Positions 26,645 to 36,109 of a stretch of DNA of 64,000 nt are shown piece after piece; within the stretch, counting starts at the first letter, position 1, and every line of letters begins with the position of its first letter. The notes beneath the pieces are model-generated. The model made no database searches. It was not told the origin of the DNA and saw only the letters and a program-made list of their open reading frames with translations. A program made the translations under genes and the position numbers. The stretch is taken from assembly GCF_047777955.1 (NCBI RefSeq), contig NZ_CP180537.1, positions 1,984,001 through 2,048,000 of the forward strand, in the 5' to 3' direction. This DNA is from Didemnitutus sp047777955. GTDB lineage: Bacteria > Verrucomicrobiota > Verrucomicrobiia > Opitutales > Opitutaceae.

Positions 26645-27145
26645 TCAGCGCACGCGCTGCAACTCGTAGGTCTCGATGCGGTCACCGCCCTGGGGGTCCG
26701 GGCCGGACAGCACGATGAGCAGGCGCTGTTCCGACACGCGTTCGTAGACGAACTGCTGCGGCCAGTCGTGCGCGCGATTGGCGAACGTCGCGCGCCGCGC
26801 CACGCGGTCGAAGGCGACGAGCGGGAAGGAGTCCCGGCTGCGCTTGCCGGCCGGGTGCGGGGTGAGCGTGAGCACGCCATCCTGCAGGGCGAAGTGCTCG
26901 AGATCGAAGAAGACGCAGCGGCCTTCCAGGCTGTATTCCTTGCTCGTGCCGAGCAGCACGCCGCCTTCCGGCGTGGTGTAGGTCGTCTCGAGCCTGCGGC
27001 CGGCGGGCGTCGTGCCGCGCCACTGGCCGGCGAGCCAGGAAAGCTCGGCTACGCTCGTGACCGCCTCGGCGGCGCGCCCGACGAGGCCCGCGCCGCCCAG
27101 GAGCAGGGCGAGCGCGAGCAGCGGGCGGGCGCGCGGCGCGATCAT
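26645..27145 (-). CDS. DUF6265 family secreted protein
   Basis: A 166-residue protein with a signal peptide (LLALALLLGGAGLVGRAAEA). The start of the domain is diagnostic: ELSWLAGQWRGT, followed by GVLLGTSKEY, then FFDLEHFALQDGVLTLTP. It resembles lipocalin-like beta-barrels; function unknown. Its ATG overlaps the stop codon of the upstream M2 peptidase gene (TGATG), so the two are translationally coupled. A role linked to extracytoplasmic peptide processing is only an inference from that coupling. Confidence 0.8.
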   Translation of the reverse strand: MIAPRARPLLALALLLGGAGLVGRAAEAVTSVAELSWLAGQWRGTTPAGRRLETTYTTPEGGVLLGTSKEYSLEGRCVFFDLEHFALQDGVLTLTPHPAGKRSRDSFPLVAFDRVARRATFANRAHDWPQQFVYERVSEQRLLIVLSGPDPQGGDRIETYELQRVR

Positions 27146-28935
27146 CACTCCCAGCCGATCTGGCGGCCCTTGTTCTGTTCCTGGAGCCACTGCATCAGCG
27201 GCGCGTAGTATTCCACCATCGCGCGCGTCGAGAGTTCCTCGCCCGTGGCCTCCTTGAGCACCTTGCGCCAGTCCTCCGTCTGGCCCTTGGCCATGATGGA
27301 GCGGAGGAAGTCGCCGACCTGCTTGTTGCCGGCGTAATTGCAGGACTGCGGGGGCTGATGGAGGATGTGCTTGGCGATGTAGTCGTGGAGCTGGAACTTG
27401 AAGACCTGCGCGATCGCGTAGCTGTAGTAGTAGGCCGGCGTGTCGTTGATGTGGGTCTTGGTCGCGGCGTCGCACCATTCCTCGCCGCGCTCGGTCGGGG
27501 GCTCGACGCCCTGGAAGTCGCGGACGTATTGCCACCAGCGCCGGTTCCACTCGGACGCCGGCAGGTTGTGCGCGTAGATGTCGGCCTCCCAGTGCGTCAT
27601 CACGCCCGAGGCCCAGAAGATGAACGGCACGCCGGGGGCGAGGGCGTTGTTGAGGAGGAAGGCGTTCTCGTCGGCCTTGAAATCCGCGGGGAGCACGCCG
27701 AGCGATTTCAGGTAGGGCACCTGCGAGGCGGCCAGCGCGGTGAGTTCGCCGAAGCCCTCGTGGAAGGCGGGGTTGGCGCCGTTGCGCAGCAGCGCCGGCA
27801 CCTCGGGGCGCGTGTAGGCCATGAAGTAGTAAATGTGGCCGAATTCGTGGTGGTTGGTCGTGAACCACCACGGGTTGGCCTCGATGCTCTGGAGCGAGCG
27901 CAGGTCGTTCTCGAGGTCGACGTGCCAGGCGGAGGCGTGGGTGTTCTTCTTGCGCGCCCCCTCGGCCGGATAGAGGTCGGATTTTTTCCAGAAGCTTTCG
28001 GGCAGCTTCGGGAAGCCGAGGCCGACGTAGAACTGCTCGGAGGATTTCGCCACCCACTCGGGCGTGCGGCCCTTGAAATACGGTTCGAGGTTCGCGGCCT
28101 CGACCATGCCGTCCCACTCCTGCGCCCAGCGGTTGTTGATCCAGTGCGCGGGGATGCGCTTCGGCACGGGCTGATGATACTTCTCGGCCAGCTTGTATTT
28201 CACCCAGGTGTGGAGCTGGAGGTAGAGCGGGCGCAGCACGCGCATGAACTCGTCGTTCAGCTTCACCATCTCGTCGGTGGTCATGCCATAGCCGGCGACC
28301 TGGAGCGCGAAGTAGTCGTCGAAACCGAGCTCGCGCGCGACGCCGTTGCGCAGGTCGCGCAGCTTGACCAGACCGGGCTTGAGCGCTTTGCCCGACTCCT
28401 TCGAGGCTTCCCAGACCGCCTGGCGCTCGGCGAGGTCGGTGCTGCTCTGGAGGAGGTTGTCGATTTCGTTCACCGAGATCGGCTTTCCGTGCAGCTTGAA
28501 CTCGAAGCCGTTGAGCGTGGACGCCTGCGCGGTCTCGGCGGCGATGCGCGCGCGGGTGAGGTCGGGGTTCGTCATCGGGCCCTCGGCGGAGAGCAGCAGC
28601 AGGCGCTCGAGCTGGCGGACGGTGAGTTCGTTCAGGTCCTTGCGCTCGAGGAGGAGGGCGCGTGTTTCCTTGATCAGGGCGGGATTGCCCATGAAGGCGG
28701 CGCGCGCCTTGCCGGCGACTTCGGAGGCGGCGTCGTGCACCGGCGAGACGTCGGTGGCGGCGTCCCACTGGGCGTTGCTCTCGACGGTGTAGAGCGCCTG
28801 GTAGGAGGCGTTGACGAGGGCGAGGAAGCGGTCAGCGCGTTCCTGCGTGGGATTGGTGTCGGCGTGGGCGAGGGCGGCGGCACAGCCGAGCAGCGCCGCG
28901 CACCGGCGCAGCGTGGAGGGGAACAGGTTGAACAT
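27145..28935 (-). CDS. M2-family peptidyl-dipeptidase (ACE-like)
   Basis: A 596-residue secreted or periplasmic zinc dipeptidyl-carboxypeptidase of the angiotensin-converting-enzyme family. A signal-peptide-like N-terminus (LRRCAALLGCAAALAHA) is followed by the all-helical M2 fold. The zinc motif is HHEFGH, with the third ligand Glu in HEGFGELTAL. The downstream segment NDTPAYYYSYAIAQV is also conserved in ACE homologues. Its length matches single-domain bacterial enzymes (about 600). It removes C-terminal dipeptides from oligopeptides, probably for nutrition. It is coupled to the DUF6265 gene and lies 53 bp downstream of the ADOP permease gene on the same strand. Confidence 0.95.
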   Translation of the reverse strand: MFNLFPSTLRRCAALLGCAAALAHADTNPTQERADRFLALVNASYQALYTVESNAQWDAATDVSPVHDAASEVAGKARAAFMGNPALIKETRALLLERKDLNELTVRQLERLLLLSAEGPMTNPDLTRARIAAETAQASTLNGFEFKLHGKPISVNEIDNLLQSSTDLAERQAVWEASKESGKALKPGLVKLRDLRNGVARELGFDDYFALQVAGYGMTTDEMVKLNDEFMRVLRPLYLQLHTWVKYKLAEKYHQPVPKRIPAHWINNRWAQEWDGMVEAANLEPYFKGRTPEWVAKSSEQFYVGLGFPKLPESFWKKSDLYPAEGARKKNTHASAWHVDLENDLRSLQSIEANPWWFTTNHHEFGHIYYFMAYTRPEVPALLRNGANPAFHEGFGELTALAASQVPYLKSLGVLPADFKADENAFLLNNALAPGVPFIFWASGVMTHWEADIYAHNLPASEWNRRWWQYVRDFQGVEPPTERGEEWCDAATKTHINDTPAYYYSYAIAQVFKFQLHDYIAKHILHQPPQSCNYAGNKQVGDFLRSIMAKGQTEDWRKVLKEATGEELSTRAMVEYYAPLMQWLQEQNKGRQIGWE

Positions 28936-28988
28936 GGCGCGCACCGTAGCCCGGCGGCGCGCCGTCTCAACAGCGAATCGACGAAGCG

Positions 28989-31375
28989 TTACTGGGTGCG
29001 CAGCGCCACCTGCGGATCGACGCGGGTCGCGCGCAAGGCCGGCACGAGGCAGGCCAGCAGCGCCACGCCGCCGAGCACGAGCGCGATCAGCGCGAACACC
29101 AGCGGATCGCGCGCACCGGTCTGGTAAAGGAGCGACTGGATCGCGCGGCCCGCGGCGAGCGCGCCGAGCAGGCCGACGGCGATGCCGGCGGCGGCGAGCT
29201 TGCCGCCCGCGCGGAGCACGAGGACGAGGATGTCGCGCCGACTGGCGCCGATGGCGAGGCGCACGCCGAACTCGCTCGTGCGCTGCGTCACCGCGTAGGC
29301 CATGACGCCGTAGATGCCGACGGCGGCGAGCAGCAGCGCGAGGCCGGAGAACACGCCGAAGAGCGTCAGGGCGAAGCGCTGGCGCGCCTGAGAATTTTCC
29401 ACGAGCTTGGTCAGCAGCTCGGTGCGCGCGACGGGCTGGTCGGGATCGACCGCGTAGACCTCGCGGCGCACGAGCGCGGTGAGCGCCGACGGGTCGCCGC
29501 CGGTGCGGAGCACGAAGCCGAGGTTGGTGAACGGCGCCTGCGCGAGCGGATCGTAGGTCTGCGGCATCGTCTCCTGCTCGATCGAGGCATGCTTCACCTC
29601 GTTGACGACGCCGACGATCTCGCGCCACGTCTGCGGGCCGTTGGTCATGTTGATGCGCTTGCCGATCGGATCCTGGCCGGGGAAGAAGCGGTCCGCGACC
29701 GCCTGCGAAACGATCGCCACGCGCGGCGCGCCGGCGCGGTCCTGCGCGGTGAAGTCGCGACCGCGGACGAGCTTGATGCCCATCGCCTGGAAGTAGCCGG
29801 GCGTCACGGCGAAGTAGTTCGTGCTCGGCAGCTCGTTCTCGGGGACGTTGCGGCCCTCGATCTCCAGGCCGAGCACGTAGTCGCTGCCGGAGAAGGGCAG
29901 CACGTGCGTCGCGCCGACCACCTGCACGCCCGGCAGCGCGGCGAAGCGCGCGCGCACCGCGTCGATGAACGCGGCCTGCTTTTCCGGCGTGTCGTATTTC
30001 GAGTTTGGCGCCGCGACCGAGACCCAGAGCGCGTTGTCGGCGTCGAAGCCCGGGCTGGTGTGTGCGAGGCGGGTGAAGCTGCGCATCAGCAGGCCGGCGC
30101 CGGCGAGCAGGACGAGGGCCAGGGCGATCTCGGCCACGACGAGGCCGCTGCGAACCCAGTGCCGCCGCGCGTCGCTGGTGCCGCGCGAGCCGTCCTTGAG
30201 CGCGTCGACGAGGTTGACCTTCAGGCTCTGCACGGCGGGCGCGAGGCCGAAGACGAGGCCGGTGGCGACGGCGAGCACGACCGTGAACAGCACCGCCCCG
30301 CCATCGAGGACGATTTCGGCGCTGCGCGGCAGGTTGGCCGGCGCGATGGCGAGCATGGCCTGCAGGCCCCAATGTCCGAACAGCACGCCCAGCACGCCGC
30401 CGGCGAGGCTGAGCAGCACGCTCTCGGCGAGCAGCTGGCGGACGATGTGCCAGCGCGTGGCGCCAAGCGCGGCGCGGACGGAGATCTCGCGCTGGCGCGC
30501 GGTGGCGCGGGCAAGGAGGAGGTTGGCGACGTTGGCGCAGGCGATCAGGAGCAGGAAGCCGACGGCGCCGAGCAGGGCGTAGAGCGTCGGCCGCACGTCG
30601 CCGGTGGCGTAGTCGAGCCAGCGCTTCGCGAGGACGCCCCAGTTCTTGTTCGTGTCGGGGAAATCGTGCGCGAGGCGCGCCGCGATCGTCTCGAGCTGGG
30701 TGCGCGCCTGCTCGGGCGTGCAGCCGGGCTTCAGGCGGCCGTAGGCGGTGAGGTAGTGACCGCCGCGCTGCGCCCATTGCTGCTCGTTCAGCGAGAGCGG
30801 CGTCCAGACGTCGGTCGTCGCGCCGCGGCGGAACGTCGCCGGCATCACGCCGAGGACGGTGAAGGGGTTTGGTTCAGCGTGATCGTCTGGCCGACGATCG
30901 CCGGGTCGCCGCCGAACTGCCGCTGCCAGAAGGCGTGGCTCAGCACGGCGACGGTGTGCTTGCCCGGCGTCTCGTTTTCCGCAGTGAAGCCGCTGCCGAG
31001 CCCCGGCGCGGTGCGCAGCACCTTGAAGAAGTCGCCGGTCACGCGCTGGGCCACGACGCGGACCGGCTCGCCGCGGCCGGTGAGGTTGTAGCTCGAGTTC
31101 TGCGCGACGAAGATGCTCTCGAACGCCTCGGTCTTGGCGTAGTCGCGGTAGTTGCCGGGCGAGAGCGAGAACTCGGGGAATTCCGGGAAGTTCGTCTCGC
31201 GCACGATCATCAGCCGGTCCGACTCGGGATACTCGAGCGGGCGGAGGATGACGGCGTTGACGACGGTGAAGAGGGCGGTGCAGGCGCCGATGCCGAGCGC
31301 GAGCGTGAGGATGGCGAGGGCGGTGAAGCCCGGGGACCGGCGCAGTTGGCGGAGGGCGAAACGGAAATCGTTCAT
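28989..31375 (-). CDS. ADOP-family ABC permease (MacB_PCD/FtsX), frameshifted
   Basis: About 795 residues when repaired. Architecture of acidobacterial-type duplicated orphan permeases: N-terminal helix (FTALAILTLALGIGACTALF), MacB-like periplasmic domain, then two FtsX modules (LLLIACANVANLLLARA, and the C-terminal FSGLALLLAAVGIYGVMAYAVTQRTSEFGVRLAIGA). The reading frame breaks at the G4 run 30864-30867. Adding one base turns the sequence into QTPFTVLGVMPATF, as in the paralogue. The start is ATG 31375 (MNDFRFALRQL). It is related to but distinct from the neighbouring permease. No ATPase gene is adjacent, as is usual for this family. Function unknown, possibly envelope transport or macrolide-like efflux. 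Confidence 0.85.
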
Positions 31376-31457
31376 GGTGCGTGCTGCGCGGGACAACCGC
31401 GCGCCGCCGTCAGGGTTACACGAAATCTCGGGTGTGCCGAGTCGATTGCGCCGGCGC

Positions 31458-33860
31458 TTACTCCGTGCGCAGCGCGACGAGCGGATCGACTTTCGTGGCC
31501 CGCAGCGCCGGCACGAGGCAGGCCGCCGCGGCGACGACGCCGAGCACGCCCACGATCGCGGCGAAGGTCAGCGGGTCGCGCGCGCCGATGCCGAAGAGCA
31601 GCGACTGCATCAGGCCGGCCGCCAGCAGCGAGCCGCCGATGCCGAGCAGCAGCCCCAGGCCGATCAGGCGTCCGCCCTGGCCCATGACCAGGCGCACGAT
31701 GTCGGCCCGGCTGGCGCCGAGGGCGAGGCGCACGCCGAACTCCCGCGTGCGCTGGGCCACGCCGTAGGCGATGACGCCGTAGAGCCCGATGCCGGCCAGC
31801 ACGAGCGCGACCGCGGCGAACACCGCCACGAGCAGGAGCGAGAAATAGCGCTGGCCGAGCGACTCGTCGTAGATCTGCTCCATCGTCTTCTGGGTGTGGA
31901 CGGGCAGCGTCGGGTCGACCGCCTGCACCTCGCGGCGCATGGCGGCGGCGAGCGCGCCGGGTTCGCCGGCGGCGCGGATGACAAAGGTGAGGTTGTTGAA
32001 CGGGAAGACGTGGTAGGGCTCGTAGGCCTGGACCGGCGTCTCCGCGTCGAGGCCGTTGATCTTCGCGTCCGCCACGACGCCGACGACCTCGGCCCAGTTG
32101 GGCGGATCGGCGAGGGCGACTTCGACGCGCCGGCCGAGCGGGTCGGCCACGCCGGGGAAGAACTTCCGCGCGAACGCCTCGTTGATGATCACCACGCGCG
32201 GCGCGCCCAGGGCGTCGCGCTCGGTGAAGGGCCGGCCGCGCACGAGCCGCATGCCGATGGCGCGGAAGTAGTCGGGCGAGATGGTGCGGTAGCTCGTGAC
32301 CGGGGCGGTGCTGACGTTGACGTTCGGGTTGCTCTCGAGCCGCATGATGAAATTCGGCCCCGGCTGCAGCGGCGCGCTGGTGGTGAGCGCGGCGGAGGCG
32401 ACGCCCGGCAGCGCCTGCAGGCGGCGGACGACCTCGCGCGCGAACTGGATGCGCTTCTCGTCGTTCGTGCCGAGCGTGCCGTAGCGGGCGAGTGGAAGGT
32501 CGACCCGCAGCGTCAGGATCCGCGCGGTGTCGAAGCCGGCGTCGACCTGCTGGAGCCGGTGGAAGCTGCGGATGAGCAGGCCGGAGGAGACGAGGAGCAC
32601 GACGGCGGCGGCGACCTGCACGACCACGAGGCTGTGGCGCAGCCAGCCGCGCGAGGCGGTCGTGCCGTGGCTTTCGCGCAGGGCGAGCGTGAGGTCGGTG
32701 CGCGAGGCGTGCCACGCGGGGATGAGGCCGAAGACCAGTCCGATGAGGAAGGTGGCGCCCGCGGTGCAGGCGAGCACGCGGCCGTCGATCGTAACCTCGT
32801 CGAGCCGCGGGATGCTGGCGGGAGCGAGCGCGAGCAGGGCGTGAAGCAGCCATTGGCCGAGCAGGGTGCCCGCGGCCCCGCCGAACAGGAAGAGCACGAG
32901 GCTCTCGACCGTCAGCTGCCGCATCAGCCGCGTGCGCGAGGCGCCGAGCGCGGCGCGGATGGAGATTTCGCGCGTGCGCGCGGCCGCGCGGGCGAGGAGG
33001 AGGTTGGTGACGTTGGCGCAGGCGATGAGGAGGAGCGCGACCACGGCGGCGAGCAGCACGACCAGCGCGGGGCGGACGTTGGCGACGTAGTCGTCGAGCA
33101 TGGCGTAGGCGACGCAGGCCCAGTCCTGGTCGGTGGTGGCGAATTCCCGGGCGTAGCGCTGCGTGAGCACGGCGAGGTCGGCGCGCGCCTGCTCGAGCGT
33201 CGCGCCGGGCTTGAGCCGGCCGAAAACCTGGAGGTTGTGCAGGTCGCGGCGGTTGCGGTTGAAGTCGTCGGGGGCGAACGGCGTCCAGAGCAGGCACTTG
33301 GAGGGAAAATCGAAGCCCGGCGGCATGACGCCGATGATCTCGCGCGGCCGGCCGCTCACCTCGAGCGTGCGACCGAGCACGTCGGCGCGTCCGCCGAAGC
33401 GCTGCTGCCAGAGCGTGTGGCTGAGCAGCACGACGCCGTCGGCGCCGGGGAAGAATTCCTCGGGCTTGAAGGTGCGGCCGAGGGCGGGGGCGACGCGCAG
33501 GGCGCGGAAGACCTGGTCGGTGAACACCGCGCCGGGCACGCGTTCGGGCGCGGTGCCCTCGGCGACGAGGCTGAAGTTCGCCGTCTGCCAGGCGCCGACG
33601 GCTTCGAAGGTCCCCTGGTCCTTCTGCACCGAGAAGAACGCGCCGGCGGCGAAGGACGCCTTGGGGAAATTCGGGCTGCGGTGGTAGAGGCGGACCAGTT
33701 CGTCGGGGGCGGCGAAGGGCATCGGGCGCAGCAGCACGCCGTTGATGACGGAGAAAATCGCGGTGTTGGCCCCGATGCCGAGGGCGAGGGTGAGGAGGGC
33801 GACGGCCGTGAAGCCGGGGGATTTCAGCAACTGACGAAGGGCGTGGCGGACGTCTTGCAT
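31458..33860 (-). CDS. ADOP-family ABC permease
   Basis: An 800-residue intact permease with the same layout as its neighbour. MQDVRHALRQLLKSPGFTAVALLTLALGIGANTAIF is its N-terminal signature, cited here only as positions 1-36. It is followed by a MacB_PCD domain, a first FtsX module (ALLLIACANVTNLLLARAAA) and a second (IGLYGVIAYGVAQRTREFGV). It is separated from the next permease by 82 bp on the same strand. The ATG at 33860 is preferred; longer frames upstream are not conserved-looking. Such permeases occur in many tandem copies in Acidobacteria and Opitutaceae, and their substrates are unknown. Confidence 0.9.
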   Translation of the reverse strand: MQDVRHALRQLLKSPGFTAVALLTLALGIGANTAIFSVINGVLLRPMPFAAPDELVRLYHRSPNFPKASFAAGAFFSVQKDQGTFEAVGAWQTANFSLVAEGTAPERVPGAVFTDQVFRALRVAPALGRTFKPEEFFPGADGVVLLSHTLWQQRFGGRADVLGRTLEVSGRPREIIGVMPPGFDFPSKCLLWTPFAPDDFNRNRRDLHNLQVFGRLKPGATLEQARADLAVLTQRYAREFATTDQDWACVAYAMLDDYVANVRPALVVLLAAVVALLLIACANVTNLLLARAAARTREISIRAALGASRTRLMRQLTVESLVLFLFGGAAGTLLGQWLLHALLALAPASIPRLDEVTIDGRVLACTAGATFLIGLVFGLIPAWHASRTDLTLALRESHGTTASRGWLRHSLVVVQVAAAVVLLVSSGLLIRSFHRLQQVDAGFDTARILTLRVDLPLARYGTLGTNDEKRIQFAREVVRRLQALPGVASAALTTSAPLQPGPNFIMRLESNPNVNVSTAPVTSYRTISPDYFRAIGMRLVRGRPFTERDALGAPRVVIINEAFARKFFPGVADPLGRRVEVALADPPNWAEVVGVVADAKINGLDAETPVQAYEPYHVFPFNNLTFVIRAAGEPGALAAAMRREVQAVDPTLPVHTQKTMEQIYDESLGQRYFSLLLVAVFAAVALVLAGIGLYGVIAYGVAQRTREFGVRLALGASRADIVRLVMGQGGRLIGLGLLLGIGGSLLAAGLMQSLLFGIGARDPLTFAAIVGVLGVVAAAACLVPALRATKVDPLVALRTE

Positions 33861-34109
33861 GGCGGATTTGTGGCGGTCCGGCGCGCGGGCGGGAACGCAA
33901 AAGCGGGGAACGCTCGCATTCCGCGACGAAGATGGCCCGCGGTGCGGCGAGCGCGGGAGGGGCGCCGGGGCGAGGGCGTGTCGCCGGACCCGGAAGAGCG
34001 CGGTGAGCCAAGGCGAGCGCGGGTTGCGGACGGGGAGAAACGCCGGCACGGGACAGGAGGTGAGTAAATTTCGCTGGCCTGCCGCGCGGCGCGCGCCAAA
34101 GCAGGAGGC

Positions 34110-35576
34110 ATGCGGATTTACTTCATGGGCATCTGCGGGACGGCGATGGGCAACGCGGCGCTGCTGGCGCGCGCGAACGGGCATCAGGTGCTCGGCGCCG
34201 ACACCGGCATTTATCCGCCCATGAGCCACGTGCTGGCGCAGGCCGGCATCGAGCTGCACGAGGGCTACGACGCCGCGCGCCTCGAGCGGCTGCGCCCCGA
34301 CCTCGTCGTCGTCGGCAACGCCATGAGCCGGGGCAACGTCGAGGTCGAGTGGCTGCTCGACACCCGCGCGCTGCCCTTCACGTCGCTGCCGGCGCTGCTC
34401 GCGGACTTCGTCCTGAAGGGACGGAAGAACATCGTCATCGCCGGCACGCACGGCAAGACGACCACGACCGCGCTCACGGCCTTCCTGCTGCGCGAGAACG
34501 GCCGCGATCCGGGCTTCCTGATCGGCGGCGTGCCGCAGGACCCGCCGGTCGGCAACCATCTCGGCAGCGCGGGCGATCCGTTCGTGATCGAGGGAGACGA
34601 ATACGACAGCGCGTTCTTCGACAAGCGGAGCAAATTCATCCACTACACGCCGCACATCGCGGTGATGAACAATCTCGAGTTCGATCACGCGGACATTTTC
34701 CGTGATCTCGACGACGTGAAGCGGACATTCTTCCACCTCTCGCGCATCGTGCCCCGCAACGGCTGGATCGTCGTCAACGGCGACGATGCCAATCTCGCCG
34801 CGCTCGGGAATTTCCCGTGGACGCGGCTCGTGCGCGTCGGCCTCGGCGAGGCCTGCGACGTGCGCATCACCGACTTTGCCGAGACGCCGAGCGGAGCGAG
34901 CTTCACGCTGAATTGGAAGGGGACGAAGTGGGCCGACGTGCGCTGGACGCAGCCCGGCCTCTTCAACGCCCGCAATGCCGCCATGGCCGCGGTCGCGGCG
35001 CAGCTCAGCCTCGCGCCGGTGCCCGCCGGCGAGGCGCTCCCGGAGAATCTAGCGTATTACGCTGGATCCGGCGCGGCGCTCGATCTCTCGCCGCTCGCGC
35101 GCTACCGCGGCGTGATGCGCCGCCAGCAGCTGCTGCTGGACACGCCGCGGCTGAAGGTGATGGAGGACTTCGGCCACCACCCGACCGCGGTGGGCGAGAC
35201 GCTGGCGAGCTTCCGCGCGCGTTTCCCGGGGCATGTCATCCACGCGGCGTTCGAGCCGCGCAGCAACACCTCGCGCCGGCGCGTGATGCTCGATGCCTTC
35301 AAGGCGGCCTTGGTGCGTGCCGACCATGTCTACCTCGGGCCGGTGGCGCGCGCGCACCTGCTGAAGCCCGAGGAGCGCTTCGACCACGACGCGCTCATCG
35401 CCTTCCTCGCCGAGCAGGGCGTGCGCGGATGCACGGCGCCGTCGAACGCGGAGCTTTTGGAAAAACTCGTCGCCGTCACCCGCGCCGAGACGGAGAAGCC
35501 CCAACTGGTGGTGTTCTTCACCAACGGCTCCTTTGACGGCATCATCACCGGCTTTGTGAAGCAGGCGCAGGGCTGA
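34110..35576 (+). CDS. mpl: UDP-N-acetylmuramate:L-alanyl-gamma-D-glutamyl-meso-diaminopimelate ligase
   Basis: A 488-residue cytoplasmic Mur-ligase-family enzyme of peptidoglycan recycling. It attaches the recovered tripeptide to UDP-MurNAc. The N-terminus RIYFMGICGTAMGNAALL is diagnostic for Mpl, and the ATP site is AGTHGKTTTT. EGDEYDSAFFDKRSK and the central NNLEFDHADIF are also typical of Mpl. Of the genes here it has one of the few Shine-Dalgarno-like sequences (AGGAGG at 34103-34108), though it ends only one base before the ATG, which is unusually tight. It stands alone on the plus strand and converges with the lipoprotein gene 17 bp downstream. Confidence 0.95.
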   Translation: MRIYFMGICGTAMGNAALLARANGHQVLGADTGIYPPMSHVLAQAGIELHEGYDAARLERLRPDLVVVGNAMSRGNVEVEWLLDTRALPFTSLPALLADFVLKGRKNIVIAGTHGKTTTTALTAFLLRENGRDPGFLIGGVPQDPPVGNHLGSAGDPFVIEGDEYDSAFFDKRSKFIHYTPHIAVMNNLEFDHADIFRDLDDVKRTFFHLSRIVPRNGWIVVNGDDANLAALGNFPWTRLVRVGLGEACDVRITDFAETPSGASFTLNWKGTKWADVRWTQPGLFNARNAAMAAVAAQLSLAPVPAGEALPENLAYYAGSGAALDLSPLARYRGVMRRQQLLLDTPRLKVMEDFGHHPTAVGETLASFRARFPGHVIHAAFEPRSNTSRRRVMLDAFKAALVRADHVYLGPVARAHLLKPEERFDHDALIAFLAEQGVRGCTAPSNAELLEKLVAVTRAETEKPQLVVFFTNGSFDGIITGFVKQAQG

Positions 35577-35593
35577 GGGCGCCGGCGCGGAAC

Positions 35594-36109
35594 CTATTGC
35601 GTCGCCGGCGCGAGGAGCTGGCTGATGCGCTTCTCGAGGGCGTCGTAGGCGCGTTCGTTGAGTTCGCTCTGCCGGCGGAGGCGTGCGAGCTGACTCTGGC
35701 GTCTTTCCTGGTCCGAGGACGGAAGATCGGCGCCGCTGGTGCTCTCGAGAAAGCGAAGGATGTTCTCCTTGTCGTTCTTCACGCGGGCGGCGAAGTCGTC
35801 GGCCTGCAACTGCAGTCCCTCGACGAGCACGTCGCGCACCGTGCGGCCGTGGAGGCGCAGGCAGAGCGGATTGCTCGTGGCCTCGGGATCCGCCTTGGCC
35901 CAGCCATGGGTCGTGTCGCGGATGCGGACCACCGCGGTGGAGAACTCGTCCGCGAGCGGCGCGGGCATCTTCTCGAGCGTGTGGTCGAGCCAGCCCTGAA
36001 GCTCGTTCGCGTTGCGGCCGTCGATTTTCCAGTCGAGCGGATCGCGCGGCGTGCAGGCGGCGAGGACCGCAGTGAGAAAAAGAAGCAGGAAGCGGCGGAG
36101 TCGGCTCAC
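35594..36109 (-). CDS. Predicted lipoprotein of unknown function
   Basis: About 171 residues. The N-terminus is a lipoprotein signal peptide with lipobox LAAC (RFLLLFLTAVLAACTP), so the mature protein should be lipid-anchored in the envelope. The rest is polar and largely helical, with a C-terminal Arg/Gln-rich coiled-coil-like stretch (RRQSQLARLRRQSELNERA). I do not recognise a family. The start is taken as GTG 36109 because it overlaps the rimO stop (GTGA), giving tight coupling to rimO; no ATG is available before the lipobox. Confidence 0.75.
   Translation of the reverse strand: MSRLRRFLLLFLTAVLAACTPRDPLDWKIDGRNANELQGWLDHTLEKMPAPLADEFSTAVVRIRDTTHGWAKADPEATSNPLCLRLHGRTVRDVLVEGLQLQADDFAARVKNDKENILRFLESTSGADLPSSDQERRQSQLARLRRQSELNERAYDALEKRISQLLAPATQ

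Noticed and set aside
27358..29127. A 589-codon open frame antisense to the M2 peptidase
   Set aside because: The sense strand has the HEFGH zinc motif and a signal peptide; the antisense product shows no domain.
28989..31375. Two separate permease genes
   Set aside because: The upstream part ends mid-domain at a G4 run and the downstream part lacks a real start. Adding one base restores the same layout as the paralogue.
31152..34067. A 971-codon open frame antisense to the second ADOP permease
   Set aside because: Same GC artefact; the sense strand carries a complete permease with membrane helices.
33861..34109. A small gene in the 249-bp gap between the ADOP permease and mpl
   Set aside because: Open frames there have no start with recognisable coding character. 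The region probably holds divergent promoters only.
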